NCBI RefSeq assembly: GCF_000317475.1
Contig: NC_019763.1
Span: forward strand, 1 to 64,000
From: Oscillatoria nigro-viridis PCC 7112
GTDB taxonomy: Bacteria; Cyanobacteriota; Cyanobacteriia; Cyanobacteriales; Microcoleaceae
Direction: 5' to 3'
DNA: 64,000 nt
Part shown: positions 1 to 8,183 of the stretch, piece after piece
How the letters are laid out: each line of letters begins with the position of its first letter
Numbering within the stretch: position 1 is the stretch's first letter
Position numbers and translations under genes: made by a program
The notes under the pieces: model-generated
Told to the model about the DNA's origin: nothing
What the model saw: only the letters and a program-made list of their open reading frames with translations
Database searches by the model: none

Positions 1-2
1 AA

Positions 3-461
3 TTCTCATCAATTCCCTTTCAATTTCACTTCATTACCGAGATCAGTATCATTAATATTGTTGCTCCGGCGATCGCAACGGATCTAGTTGAGTTAGTTCC
101 AGTCGCAGACCAACCCGCTAACAATAGTCCAGAAGCGCAAATCCAGCCCCATAATCAAGAGTCTGATACAGAGGCTGAAGTAACTTCCGTTTCCCAGCCG
201 TCTGATTTGTCGGAAACCTCAGAGGCGGTTACTGAAAAGCCCAATCTAACGGCTCCTCCCTACAGCCAAAACGCTAGCGACCTTCAGCTTCAGGGTCGAT
301 CGGCAAACTTATCCAACCCCGCAGCCACAAACGAGATATCGCAGACTGTTACGGAGCGATCGCCCCAATCTGAAAATTCCCCCTCAGTCCAAAATCAGGA
401 ACCCAAGAGTGGCGAAGCTAAAACTGAACCTGAACCTGACAAAAGTCAATACAACTTATAA
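3..461 (+). pseudogene. 5' fragment of a probable outer-membrane beta-barrel gene
   Basis: The frame is open from the window edge to a TAA at 459-461. It encodes a Pro/Ser/Glu/Gln-rich, probably disordered segment ending in PDKSQYNL, with no recognisable domain. The same frame resumes after the TnpB element (2058-2234) with the last strands of a barrel of the 'MetA-pathway of phenol degradation' type. Those proteins often have a low-complexity N-terminal stretch, so I infer that these are the two ends of one gene. The middle of the barrel (roughly 200 residues) is absent, so insertion was accompanied by a deletion. The true 5' end lies outside the window. It could instead be an unrelated low-complexity protein. 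Confidence 0.45.
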
Positions 462-608
462 AAAAACATTCGGGAAGCGGAAAACTCAGAGACTTCAGTC
501 CTGAGATGTAAGCGACACGGGCGGTTTCAACCGCCTTGAATCTTTCTTGATTCTTAATATTTAGAAACAGATAAAGAAGTTAAGATATAAACAAGGAGGC
601 GAACCAGA

Positions 609-2024
609 TTGCTAACAAACTATGCTTATAAGTTACGTCCCAATCAAACACAATCATCAAAAATGTCGATTTGGATAGATATGCTGCGAAGCCAGTATAA
701 TTGGTGCTTGGGTGACAGAATCTGTCAGTACAATCAGCAGTTTATCCAAGGCGATTACTGTGACATCAGAGCGAAAGGCGAAGCTTCACCATTGACCTGC
801 TTCGTAAGCAAAAGTGGCGCAACTGGAAATCCTTGGAAAGACTCCAAGCTTGACAAAGAGGGTAAAGCTAAAAATCCTCGTCGAAGCGCTGGCGACATTC
901 AAATAACAGCATTGCCTGAGTTAAAAATAGCTAGACCTTGGTATAGCAAAATCGACTCAACAGTCTTACAACAGAATGTTAAACGCTTAGACATTGCCTA
1001 CAAAAACTTTTTTGAAGGTAGGGGATTTCCTAAATTCAAGAACCGCAGCAACTTCACATCCTTTACTTTCGCAATGGGAGTGAAAATCAAGGGTAATAAA
1101 ATTTACCTACCCAAACTGGGATGGATGCGGTTTTACAACTCTCGCTCAATCCCAAGTGGTTTTACTATCAAGGCTTGCACGGTTAGAAAACGACAGAATG
1201 GCTGGTATGTTTCCGTCAGGATAGAGGATAAATCTGTACCCGAATACAGCCCCAAAGCTCTCGGTAGTAATCCCAAAGTAATCGGCTGCGACTTGGGAAT
1301 CATTAAACTGGTTCATCTTTCTGATGGGCACCAAATTGAGAACCCTAGATTTTCAACCAACAAAAAAGCTAAACGCACTCTGAGAATCAGACAGAGACGG
1401 GTTAACCGCAAAACAAAAGGCAGTAAAAACCGCAAAAAAGCAGCTATCAGAGTTAGCAGGTTCCATCAAAAGATTGGTGATAAACGCCAAGCGCATCAAT
1501 GGAAAACTGCAAATAAGATTGTATCTCGAAGCATTGATGTAATCGCCTTAGAAGATTTGAATATTTCTGGGATGATGCGCCGATGCAAGGTGAAAAGTGA
1601 TGAGGAAACTGGGAGGTTTCTAAAAAATGGGCAATCCAGAAAAAAGGGATTGAATCGTGCTATCGCTGACGCAGGTTGGGGTGATTTGGGATTAAAGATT
1701 GAGTATCTAGCTGTGAAGCAAGGAAAAATCGTAATTAAAGTTAATCCTAAACACTCTAGCCAAGAATGCAGGAATTGCGGTCATATTGACAAATCCAACA
1801 GAGATGGAGAAAAGTTCATCTGTGTGGAATGTGGATATCACGAACACGCCGATATTGGCGCTGCAAAAACGATTAGAGATCGAGTTTTAAAAATGGTACG
1901 CGGGGACTCCGCGAAACCTGGTGCCCGGCACCTAAACGCCCAAAAGGTATCACCACGCTCGCAGAGCAAACGTGGTGAGTTTGGGAACCTGAGCAATCGG
2001 GATATTAAGACCGCAATGTCTTAA
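609..2024 (+). CDS. tnpB: RNA-guided endonuclease TnpB
   Basis: 471 residues, full length, starting at TTG after an AGGAGGCG ribosome-binding site. TnpB is a transposon-encoded RuvC-type nuclease that uses an RNA from the element's right end as guide. The RuvC acidic residues are visible in CDLGIIKLVHLSDG (D), ALEDLNISG (E) and HADIGAAKTIRDR (D). The C-terminal zinc ribbon shows CRNCG...CVECGYHEH. It is clearly homologous to the copy at 44695-46113, differing at many scattered positions, and both look intact. The N-terminus (YAYKLRPNQTQ, then the helical NWCLGDRI segment) is typical of the family. The guide RNA is expected to overlap the 3' end of this gene and run past 2057. Confidence 0.93.
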   Translation: MLTNYAYKLRPNQTQSSKMSIWIDMLRSQYNWCLGDRICQYNQQFIQGDYCDIRAKGEASPLTCFVSKSGATGNPWKDSKLDKEGKAKNPRRSAGDIQITALPELKIARPWYSKIDSTVLQQNVKRLDIAYKNFFEGRGFPKFKNRSNFTSFTFAMGVKIKGNKIYLPKLGWMRFYNSRSIPSGFTIKACTVRKRQNGWYVSVRIEDKSVPEYSPKALGSNPKVIGCDLGIIKLVHLSDGHQIENPRFSTNKKAKRTLRIRQRRVNRKTKGSKNRKKAAIRVSRFHQKIGDKRQAHQWKTANKIVSRSIDVIALEDLNISGMMRRCKVKSDEETGRFLKNGQSRKKGLNRAIADAGWGDLGLKIEYLAVKQGKIVIKVNPKHSSQECRNCGHIDKSNRDGEKFICVECGYHEHADIGAAKTIRDRVLKMVRGDSAKPGARHLNAQKVSPRSQSKRGEFGNLSNRDIKTAMS

Positions 2025-2029
2025 GAATC

Positions 2030-2049
2030 TCAGCGGCTTCAGCCCTGAG
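2030..2049 (+). ncRNA. Right-end hairpin, expected 3' scaffold of the TnpB guide RNA
   Basis: CTCAG (2030-2034) and CTGAG (2045-2049) form a short stem whose loop contains CGGCTTCAGCC. The same structure occurs at 44670-44690. In TnpB elements the guide RNA runs from within tnpB through this right-end stem into flanking DNA, so bases just after 2057 would be the guide. The RNA itself is inferred from family behaviour, not seen. Confidence 0.5.
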
Positions 2050-2057
2050 AGTGTCAA

Positions 2058-2234
2058 TTCGAGTTGTTTACCGAGCAGACTACTGAGAGAGGTTCGCAGT
2101 TTGTTGCCACATTTGACACTGGTCTCAAGTATCTGCTGACAGAGAATATCCAACTGGATGCAGGTGTAAACATTGGGTTAACACAGGCTGCTGACGACAT
2201 TCAGCCATTTATGGGCGTATCAGTACGCTTTTAA
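2058..2234 (+). pseudogene. 3' fragment of an outer-membrane beta-barrel gene (MetA-pathway type)
   Basis: The frame reads FELFTEQTTERGSQF and then alternating hydrophobic strands, including LDAGVNIGLT and PFMGVSVRF, ending in an aromatic residue (Phe) as outer-membrane barrels do. I recognise the closing strands of the 'putative MetA-pathway of phenol degradation' family. It starts exactly where the TnpB element ends and has no start codon or ribosome-binding site of its own. It is the likely partner of the fragment at 3-461. Confidence 0.6.
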
Positions 2235-2281
2235 TTGTGTTTAAAGGCGATCGCCCAAATATCGCAGTCAGAAACCTGACA

Positions 2282-2326
2282 TTTCATCCTGATTTCATTA
2301 TTAGCTGTCAATCTAGTTAATAACAG
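2282..2326 (+). promoter_or_regulatory. Shared upstream repeat, copy A (candidate RppA operator and promoter)
   Basis: TTTCAT-N5-TTTCAT (TTTCATCCTGATTTCAT), followed after a short gap by CTGTCAATCTAGTTAATAA. Near-identical blocks lie at 2701 and 3307, upstream of the DUF2808 genes. Direct hexamers about one helical turn apart are the usual layout for OmpR-family regulators, and an OmpR-family regulator (RppA) is encoded downstream. This copy lies about 120 bp before the small membrane protein at 2449. That RppA binds here is inference. Confidence 0.5.
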
Positions 2327-2448
2327 CTCCTCACGTTCAGTATGACTCGACGAATAGATTGACGGTTCTGACTAAGATGGGTTCTATTAAAAACCCCTCT
2401 TAGTCATTAATTAATGCGCTTTTACTTGTCATAAGGGAGGATCTGAAG

Positions 2449-2739
2449 ATGCCTTCAGTGTTTATTATTTTACTGGCGATCGCTCTGGGAACAACTTACC
2501 TATATCTCAATACCTCCGAAGAGATTACGTGCCTTGTAACTTTCTCAATCTTACCGCTTAGCTTCATTTTAGCTTTGATTGCTGCCCCTTGCTCTATCCA
2601 GTTGGTGATTTTGGCACTCGTCCTGTTTAGTGGCAAAAAAATTACCCCCCCATCTAATTTTTCATCTTTAGTGGCAAAAAAATTACCCCCCCATCTAATT
2701 TTTCATCTTGATTTCATAATTAATTGTCAATCTAGGTAA
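2449..2739 (+). CDS. Small hydrophobic membrane protein, C-terminus altered by a tandem duplication
   Basis: 96 residues from ATG behind a GGGAGGA ribosome-binding site. The first 60 residues form two probable membrane helices (FIILLAIALGTTYLYL; a second run around LSFILALIAAP...VILALVLF). No family recognised. The last third lies on a 41-bp tandem duplication (2626-2707). Because 41 is not a multiple of three, the second unit is read in another frame and bypasses a TGA that would otherwise end the protein at ...TPPSNFSS. About 23 C-terminal residues therefore look newly acquired. It sits between two copies of the upstream repeat and probably shares control with the DUF2808 genes. Confidence 0.55.
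   Translation: MPSVFIILLAIALGTTYLYLNTSEEITCLVTFSILPLSFILALIAAPCSIQLVILALVLFSGKKITPPSNFSSLVAKKLPPHLIFHLDFIINCQSR
2626..2707 (+). repeat. 41-bp perfect tandem duplication
   Basis: Two adjacent identical units start with TTTAGTGGCAAAAAAATTAC at 2626 and 2667, each ending in TTTTTCATC. The right end of the second unit runs into the TTTCAT repeat at 2701, so the duplication also copied half of that candidate operator. Perfect identity suggests a recent event. Confidence 0.9.
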
Positions 2740-2745
2740 TAAGAA
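2701..2745 (+). promoter_or_regulatory. Shared upstream repeat, copy B
   Basis: TTTCATCTTGATTTCAT followed by TTGTCAATCTAGGTAATAAG, matching copy A at most positions. It lies about 60-100 bp before the DUF2808 gene at 2806. TAGGTAAT could serve as a -10 region. Candidate site for the RppA regulator. Confidence 0.5.
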
Positions 2746-2805
2746 GCTAACTCTTCAAATATGAATGTTGGGTTGGCGCAGTTAATTCCTTAGAGAGTCA
2801 AGACC

Positions 2806-3282
2806 ATGAGAACACTAATTTACGCTGCTGTATTGGCTCTGTCAGCCACAGCTTTAGTTCCTGCTGTCCATGCGAACACCAGAACAGGTGCCGAAAATTT
2901 TCCTCATATTGATAGTTCAGTACAATTCCCTGAAACTAAGGCAAGAATTGTCAGGCACACTTTCCGGCTGAAGATTCCTCAAGGAAGTAGGGCTATTTCT
3001 CAATTAAAAATTAGCGTTCCTGCGGGATTAATTGTCAGGGATGATATCAGTATATCTGACCATTCAGGTCGGAAAATTGACACTAATGTTTCTGTCAACA
3101 GCAATCAAGTCATACTAACATTCTCCCAACCTGTCTCTCCCGGAACCACAATCAAAATTGCCATGAATAAAGTAAGAATCTCTGGAGTTTCTACCGCTTG
3201 GCTGTACCAGGTTGCTGCTAAATTCGTTGGCGACGATGCAGAGATCCCCCTCGGTATGGCACGGGTTCGCAGCTATCTATAA
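2806..3282 (+). CDS. DUF2808 domain secreted protein (paralogue 1)
   Basis: 158 residues with a clear signal peptide (hydrophobic core AAVLALSATALVPA, likely cleavage after VHA). The rest is a DUF2808 domain, recognisable from the FRLKIPQGSRAISQLKISVP block, the SDHSGRKID turn and a C-terminal beta-rich half ending LYQVAAKFVGD. Function unknown; expected to be periplasmic or cell-surface. It is the first of three paralogues in a row, followed by rppAB. DUF2808 genes beside RppA-type regulators are a recurring cyanobacterial arrangement, which suggests these are targets of the system. Confidence 0.85.
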   Translation: MRTLIYAAVLALSATALVPAVHANTRTGAENFPHIDSSVQFPETKARIVRHTFRLKIPQGSRAISQLKISVPAGLIVRDDISISDHSGRKIDTNVSVNSNQVILTFSQPVSPGTTIKIAMNKVRISGVSTAWLYQVAAKFVGDDAEIPLGMARVRSYL

Positions 3283-3306
3283 AAAAATCAGGTGTAACGA
3301 CCGATC

Positions 3307-3350
3307 TTTCATCCTGGTTTCATTCATACCTATCAAACTAAGAAGTAAGC
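3307..3350 (+). promoter_or_regulatory. Shared upstream repeat, copy C
   Basis: TTTCATCCTGGTTTCAT followed by a weaker match to the rest of the block (TATCAAACTAAGAAGTAA). It lies 30-70 bp before the DUF2808 gene at 3379. A still weaker relic (ACCTGGACTTATTTCA, near 3891) precedes the third paralogue. Confidence 0.45.
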
Positions 3351-3378
3351 CAAACGTTAGTTTTCAAGGAGTGCAATC

Positions 3379-3852
3379 GTGAAAAAATTAATTAGCAGTG
3401 GTGCAGCATTTGCCTTAATTCTTGCCTCTTCTATCTCCGCAGCAGAAGCAACAGGAATACCGGGAGATTCCAAATCTCCTCACATTGTCGGAGGCCGTTC
3501 CTATCCTGACTACCCAACTTGGAGAGCCTTCCACGATTTTGACGTTCACGTTGAAGGGGAAGCTATTTCAGAACTGTCAATTCAGTTGCCACCAGTGCGA
3601 GTCAAGGGTATTGAAGTAAGCAGTCAATCCGGTGAAAAAATTGAAGCAACAACTTCTGTTAAAGGTGGAAAAGCAACCGTAGTTTTCTCCAAACCTGTAG
3701 TTGCCGGCACTGTGCTGACAATTTCTGTGCTTGAGGTTGAGGCTTCAATCTACCCGAGTAATTATATCTACCGCGTTTATGCCAAGAAAGTGGGTCAGAG
3801 TTCAGACAGAAAAGTTGGTACGGCTAATATTCAAACTCTCCCGCGCTGGTAA
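3379..3852 (+). CDS. DUF2808 domain secreted protein (paralogue 2)
   Basis: 157 residues starting at GTG behind AAGGAG. Signal peptide with core ISSGAAFALILASSISAAEA. The DUF2808 body has the same layout as its neighbours: FHDFDVHVEGEAISELSIQLP, then SQSGEKIEATTSV and KATVVFSKPVVAGT, ending in a strand with YIYRVYAKKVG. Function unknown. Closely resembles paralogue 3 in the FxVHVxGxxxS segment, so tandem duplication within the cluster is likely. Confidence 0.85.
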   Translation: MKKLISSGAAFALILASSISAAEATGIPGDSKSPHIVGGRSYPDYPTWRAFHDFDVHVEGEAISELSIQLPPVRVKGIEVSSQSGEKIEATTSVKGGKATVVFSKPVVAGTVLTISVLEVEASIYPSNYIYRVYAKKVGQSSDRKVGTANIQTLPRW

Positions 3853-3965
3853 ATGCTTTTGGAGGTTTAGTCTTTAAACGACTGACATCTTACCTGGACT
3901 TATTTCAGGGCTTTTAAACCAATTAATGCCGAGTCCATTGAGTTAATTATTTGAGGAGCATCGCC

Positions 3966-4436
3966 ATGAAAAAGTTAATTTACGCTGCTACATTCACCGT
4001 CATGCTGGCATCTAATGCCCCCGCTACTATTGCAGGAGGAGCAATGCGAAATGCGAATATTTCTCACCTCGTGCACAGCGGCGCCCATCCCAATAGCGCT
4101 CGCTTTCAGGGTGCTACCCATCATTTTGAAGTTCACGTTCAAGGAATATCTCTTTCAGCACTTGCAATTGATTTGCCGGAGGATGTCAAAATGCGTAGCG
4201 GAATTGAGGTAACAAATCAATCGGGTCAAAAAATCGAGTCTCAAGTTTCTGTTAATAACCGAAAAGCGACAGTGGTTTTCGCCCAACCTGTTTCTCCTGA
4301 CACCACCATATCGATCGATCTGCGAGGCATTCACACTCCTGGTTACAGTCGCAATTGGGGGTACGCACTCACTGGTAAAATGGTGGGAATAAACGCAGAC
4401 ATACCACTCGGTACAGTTTTAATTCAAACCTACTAA
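3966..4436 (+). CDS. DUF2808 domain secreted protein (paralogue 3)
   Basis: I place the start at the ATG at 3966, giving MKKLIYAATFTVMLAS, because GAGGAG lies correctly spaced before it; an upstream in-frame start at 3951 would overlap that site. Signal peptide cleaves probably after TIA. The DUF2808 domain follows: HHFEVHVQGISLSALAIDLP, NQSGQKIESQVSV, KATVVFAQPVSPDT, ending WGYALTGKMVG. Function unknown; secreted. The gap to rppA is about 170 bp, so rppA may have its own promoter. Confidence 0.85.
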   Translation: MKKLIYAATFTVMLASNAPATIAGGAMRNANISHLVHSGAHPNSARFQGATHHFEVHVQGISLSALAIDLPEDVKMRSGIEVTNQSGQKIESQVSVNNRKATVVFAQPVSPDTTISIDLRGIHTPGYSRNWGYALTGKMVGINADIPLGTVLIQTY

Positions 4437-4608
4437 ATGTAGCTGGCATTTTGGGATTTTAAATTGCAAGTAACTTGAATAAATTAGAGAAAATTGCAAT
4501 TTAAAATCTGCTATTTGTCATTCAAAGGCGAAAATTGGGGGTACTCTAGGCGCTACTATCTGTTTGCTAGTCAAGTTTTGAAGGGATTTACTGCTATAAA
4601 TTAGAGTT

Positions 4609-5298
4609 ATGAGAGTTTTGCTAGTTGAAGATGAGCCAGATTTAGGAAAAGCGATCGATCGCACTTTGAAGCAAGAAAAATATATCGTTGACTGGGCCCA
4701 GGATGGCTGTGAAGCTTGGGAATACTTAGAAAGTCATTGGACTCAATATAACTTGGCTATTTTTGACTGGTTGCTTCCAGGATTGTCAGGGTTGGAACTG
4801 CTGCGAAGATTGCGCGCCAAAAATAGCGCATTGCCAGTCTTGATGCTGACAGCAAAAGACCGAATGGAAGATAAAGTGGCTGGACTCGATGCGGGGGCTG
4901 ATGATTATTTAGTGAAGCCGTTCGGGATGGCGGAACTGTTAGCAAGATTGCGGGCTTTGCAAAGGCGATCGCCCCAAATTCAACCGCAACAGCTACAGGT
5001 AGGAAATCTCGTTCTCGACTGCGGAAATCGCACTGCTTGTCATCTCGAACGCAACGGCAAAAACCAGATAATTTCGCTGACCAACAAAGAATTTCAACTG
5101 TTAGAATATTTTATGAAACATCCGAACCAAATTGTCACCACCGACCAAATTCGGAATCAGCTATGGGAAGTTAGTGCAGATACCTTTAGCAATGTCGTAG
5201 CAGCTCAAGTGCGCTTGCTGCGGCGCAAACTTGAGTCGGTTGGCGGCGCGAATTTAATTGAAACTGTACACGGCGTAGGATACCGGATGAGAAATTAA
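4609..5298 (+). CDS. rppA: Two-component response regulator, RppA type (OmpR family)
   Basis: 229 residues. N-terminal receiver domain (1-115) with acidic pocket VEDEPD, phospho-acceptor Asp in FDWLLPGLSG, Thr/Ser in MLTAKD and Lys in YLVKPF. A C-terminal winged-helix DNA-binding domain follows (130-227; SLTNKEFQLLEYFMKHPN, ETVHGVGYRMRN). The sequence is the cyanobacterial RppA type, the group that includes the Synechocystis regulator also called NrsR, reported to respond to nickel or redox. Followed by its kinase, with a 204-bp gap. Likely controls the DUF2808 genes through the TTTCAT repeats (inference). Confidence 0.9.
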   Translation: MRVLLVEDEPDLGKAIDRTLKQEKYIVDWAQDGCEAWEYLESHWTQYNLAIFDWLLPGLSGLELLRRLRAKNSALPVLMLTAKDRMEDKVAGLDAGADDYLVKPFGMAELLARLRALQRRSPQIQPQQLQVGNLVLDCGNRTACHLERNGKNQIISLTNKEFQLLEYFMKHPNQIVTTDQIRNQLWEVSADTFSNVVAAQVRLLRRKLESVGGANLIETVHGVGYRMRN

Positions 5299-5502
5299 AG
5301 TAGGGTGGGCATTGTTCAGAACCCCTTTTATTTACCAACAGTCCTGGACGCAGCTATTGTGTCTGTCATGAGTCAAACGCAACACAGTGTAGTGAAGCCT
5401 GTGTGAGATTCTTCGGTACACTCAGAATGACAGAATTACGTTGAAATGCGTAAGTCCTGACCAATTACCTATTAACAATTACCAATTACCAAGTTATGAA
5501 AA
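5299..5502 (+). other. Spacer between rppA and rppB with dispersed-repeat sequence
   Basis: No gene. The stretch GAGATTCTTCGGTACACTCA is a type of interspersed sequence common in cyanobacterial intergenic DNA, and the end carries short AATTACC repeats (about 5460-5495). Its size is unusual for a kinase-regulator pair and suggests a repeat invaded the operon. Confidence 0.5.
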
Positions 5503-6870
5503 ATGAATCAAAATAAACTATTTAACCGGACTCGCTGGAAATTAGCCATTTCCTATGCAGCAGTAATGGGTTTGATTTTAAGCTTGTTGGGATTTGGCGT
5601 ATATAGGGCGATCGCCCACGCTCACTGGGTAGCCCTAGACCGCGAATTAGAATCGGTAGCGGGGACGCTACACGACAGCCTAGAACTCAAATTGCAGAAG
5701 CCCGGACGCTTAGAGCCAATAGTAAACGAACTTTTGCCCAACCTCCGCCTAATTGGAGTTAACGGCATTAAAGAACAGTTGCCAAGCCGCCATATTTTAA
5801 GCGCTATCAACCAAGGCTATTACTATATTCGTTTGTTTGATTATTCCGGGAAATTGATTGCTATAGCAGGCGCTTATTCAGCCGAATTACCACCAGTGTT
5901 TGACTCCAAACGCTGGCAAACAATAACTGACGCCAAAGGCAACGTTTATCACCAAATTTCTGTAGAACTGCACACTAAAAGCCAGCAAGATTGGGGATAT
6001 TTTCAAGTGGGGCGGAGCCTGCAAGACTTTAATGATTATCTCAGTACAGTGAAATGGGTTTTGAAATTAGGATTGCCTACAGCATTGATTTTGGTCGGGT
6101 TTTCTAGTTGGTTATTGGCAGGATTGGCAATGAAACCGATTTATGCTTCTTACCGACGAATTCAACAGTTTACAGCGGATGCTGCCCACGAATTACGAAC
6201 GCCTTTAGCTGCTTCGCAGGCGACAGTAGAATCAGCGCTGTTGACGTCTCAATTGGATGAAAAAGAGGCGCGGGAAACTTTGCGGACGATCGATCGCCAA
6301 AACCGACGACTAACTCAGTTAGTGGCTGATTTGCTGCTGCTGGCTCGCATGGATAATCAACCGATACCCTATCACCCTCAATTGTGTTGTTTGAATGACC
6401 TGGTTAGCGATTTAGTCGAGGAATTGGCAGCAATGGCGATCGCAAGAGAGGTAGCGCTAACATCGGAATTGCGGGTGCATCAGCCATTGACTATTATCGG
6501 TGATTCTAACCAGCTTTACCGCTTAGTTTCTAATTTAATTGTCAATGCCATTCAATACACTTCACCTGGTGGCAAAGTAAATATTATTTTAGAGAAAAGT
6601 GACCATTTAGTTGTGATTCATGTTCAAGATACAGGGTGTGGGATTGCAGCAGAAGATCAAAGGCAAATTTTTGACCGTTTCTATCGAGTTAACAGTTCAC
6701 GCGATCGCGTTACTGGCGGATCGGGATTGGGGTTGGCGATAGCGCAAGCTATAGCCTTAGCACATCGCGGTAGCCTGACTGTGCAGAGCAAATTGGGTAC
6801 GGGTAGCATTTTCACACTGCGATTTCGAGAAAGAAATGCGGCGTTGGTGAATGATGCCCTGAATCATTGA
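5503..6870 (+). CDS. rppB: Two-component sensor histidine kinase, RppB type
   Basis: 455 residues. A membrane helix near 15-38 (ISYAAVMGLILSLLGFGVYRAI), a periplasmic sensor region of about 145 residues, and a second helix near 190-212 (LGLPTALILVGFSSWLLAGLA). Then HAMP-like linker, HisKA domain with the phospho-acceptor His in ADAAHELRTPLAAS, and an HATPase domain with N box (LIVNAIQYTSPGG) and G boxes (DTGCGI; GGSGLGLAIA). Partner of RppA. No metal-binding His/Cys cluster stands out in the sensor region, so the signal cannot be assigned. The gene ends 8 bp before an IS4-type element that did not damage it. Confidence 0.9.
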   Translation: MNQNKLFNRTRWKLAISYAAVMGLILSLLGFGVYRAIAHAHWVALDRELESVAGTLHDSLELKLQKPGRLEPIVNELLPNLRLIGVNGIKEQLPSRHILSAINQGYYYIRLFDYSGKLIAIAGAYSAELPPVFDSKRWQTITDAKGNVYHQISVELHTKSQQDWGYFQVGRSLQDFNDYLSTVKWVLKLGLPTALILVGFSSWLLAGLAMKPIYASYRRIQQFTADAAHELRTPLAASQATVESALLTSQLDEKEARETLRTIDRQNRRLTQLVADLLLLARMDNQPIPYHPQLCCLNDLVSDLVEELAAMAIAREVALTSELRVHQPLTIIGDSNQLYRLVSNLIVNAIQYTSPGGKVNIILEKSDHLVVIHVQDTGCGIAAEDQRQIFDRFYRVNSSRDRVTGGSGLGLAIAQAIALAHRGSLTVQSKLGTGSIFTLRFRERNAALVNDALNH

Positions 6871-6878
6871 GGAATCGG

Positions 6879-8183
6879 CCTTAGTGGTGCAGAAAACTAT
6901 TTTTGTTAATAAGAAAATGACATAACTTTAGAAAATTCAATCCGCCGCTCTAACTTCGCTAGTTTTTTGATAGAAGCACAAGCGGGAGGAATTTTCACCC
7001 AAGGAATGGGCGTGAGAAGTGGAATTAAACGAGCTTGATGACATAAACTTTTCATAGCTCTGATACCAAGCTGTAAAAGGCTTAAACCTCTTTCACCATG
7101 CCAATCTATCTTACTTCTGGATCTTGTTTTTATCACTATTAATCCCAATCTAATTGCTAATATTTCAGCAATTTCTATCATCATTAATAAATTACTCAAA
7201 GCTTTAGCGTCCCTAATTTTCGACCGTAAGATATCAAACGTGCCCGACTTATAATCTTTAAATCGAGGTTCAATTCCGCCAAATCTTTTGCCATATAGTT
7301 GGAATGTTTGTAGTGATAAGGGTGTATTTGTTAGTACGGCCCAAGGTTCTTTCACTCCACGACAGTTAGCCGTTCCTAAATTGCACTCTACATCACCAAG
7401 CACTTTAACTCCTGAAAATAAATACACTTGGTCTTTAGGTGGAAATAGTTCCTTTAAAGATTGTGTCTTGCCCGACGCCAAGGTGATTTGGAGATGAGAT
7501 TTGACTCTAATGCCCCAGTTCCACTGCTGTGCTGTGAGCCACCGCATCAGCTCTCCATGTTCAAACCCTCTGTCAGCCAGTAAAGTTGGCTTTGCGTCTG
7601 TTGGTAGTCGAGATTTAGCTGCTTCTAACACGGGTAGATATTGCTCGAAACTAATTGTAGAACTACCATGTTTAATCACAGTTTGAGCCAGAGTGATAGA
7701 GCGACCGCCCCACGCCACACATACTTCAATCAGGCAATAAGTGTCCCAAAACATACTGGTATCTATGACTAGAATTAGTTCTTGCCCTGTCCATTCTTTG
7801 AGAAATTGTTTAATCAATGGCACATACAACACTTGAGCGCTAATTGCTGGATTATTCATGAAGTAGCTAAGTCGCTCCATATGGCTACGGGCTTGGCAGT
7901 CCCGATGGCTGAGGTAAGGAATCCAGTGGGAAGCGCAAGCACTTTCCGATTCTAATATTGCTGCTACAATCTCTGCACAGTTCTTCAGATGGCGAAAATC
8001 TTTGGGGACAATCCATTGACCAAGTTGTCCGAGTAGTTGACGATAGAGTGGGGGTGTAGCCATTATTTTACGTGGATTTGTTTTTCGCTAAAACTATCGA
8101 ACCACGGCGCAAGCCCCTTTTCTCCATTAACTATGATTCTCTACGCTCCTTAAGCATCTCAGGAGTTTTCTGCACCACTAAGG
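6879..8183 (-). mobile_element. Complete IS4-type insertion sequence
   Basis: Perfect 20-bp terminal inverted repeats beginning CCTTAGTGGTGCAGAAAACT (6879-6898, and its complement at 8164-8183) bound a 1305-bp element with one transposase gene. GAATCGG is present directly on both sides (6872-6878 and 8184-8190), a 7-bp target duplication. Exact ends, duplication and an intact gene indicate a recent insertion, immediately after the rppB stop codon. Confidence 0.93.
6906..8063 (-). CDS. IS4-type transposase
   Basis: 385 residues, intact. DDE nuclease: first Asp in ILVIDTSMFWDTY, second Asp in LLADRGFEHG, and the Glu in a Y-x2-R-x4-E-x6-K arrangement (YGKRFGGIEPRFKDYK), close to the YREK signature of IS4 relatives. 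Followed by helical C-terminus rich in Leu/Ile. It catalyses cut-and-paste movement of its own element, whose ends lie 27 bp and 120 bp from the gene. Confidence 0.92.
   Translation of the reverse strand: MATPPLYRQLLGQLGQWIVPKDFRHLKNCAEIVAAILESESACASHWIPYLSHRDCQARSHMERLSYFMNNPAISAQVLYVPLIKQFLKEWTGQELILVIDTSMFWDTYCLIEVCVAWGGRSITLAQTVIKHGSSTISFEQYLPVLEAAKSRLPTDAKPTLLADRGFEHGELMRWLTAQQWNWGIRVKSHLQITLASGKTQSLKELFPPKDQVYLFSGVKVLGDVECNLGTANCRGVKEPWAVLTNTPLSLQTFQLYGKRFGGIEPRFKDYKSGTFDILRSKIRDAKALSNLLMMIEIAEILAIRLGLIVIKTRSRSKIDWHGERGLSLLQLGIRAMKSLCHQARLIPLLTPIPWVKIPPACASIKKLAKLERRIEFSKVMSFSY

Larger units (their letters stand above)
475..2057 (+). mobile_element. IS200/IS605-family element, TnpB only (copy 1)
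   Basis: This copy matches a second one at 44662-46248 at both ends. Both share AAGCGGAAAACTCAGAG at the left. At the right both have an imperfect CTCAG...CTGAG palindrome followed by GAGTGTCAA. The left end has a matching CTCAG-N11-CTGAG palindrome (485 onward). Subterminal hairpins at both ends and a right end in TCAA fit the IS608/IS605 style of single-strand transposition. No tnpA is present, so it would have to be mobilised in trans. The right edge (2057) is well supported by the two-copy comparison. The left edge is only approximate, because sequence beyond AAGCGG differs between copies. Confidence 0.75.
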
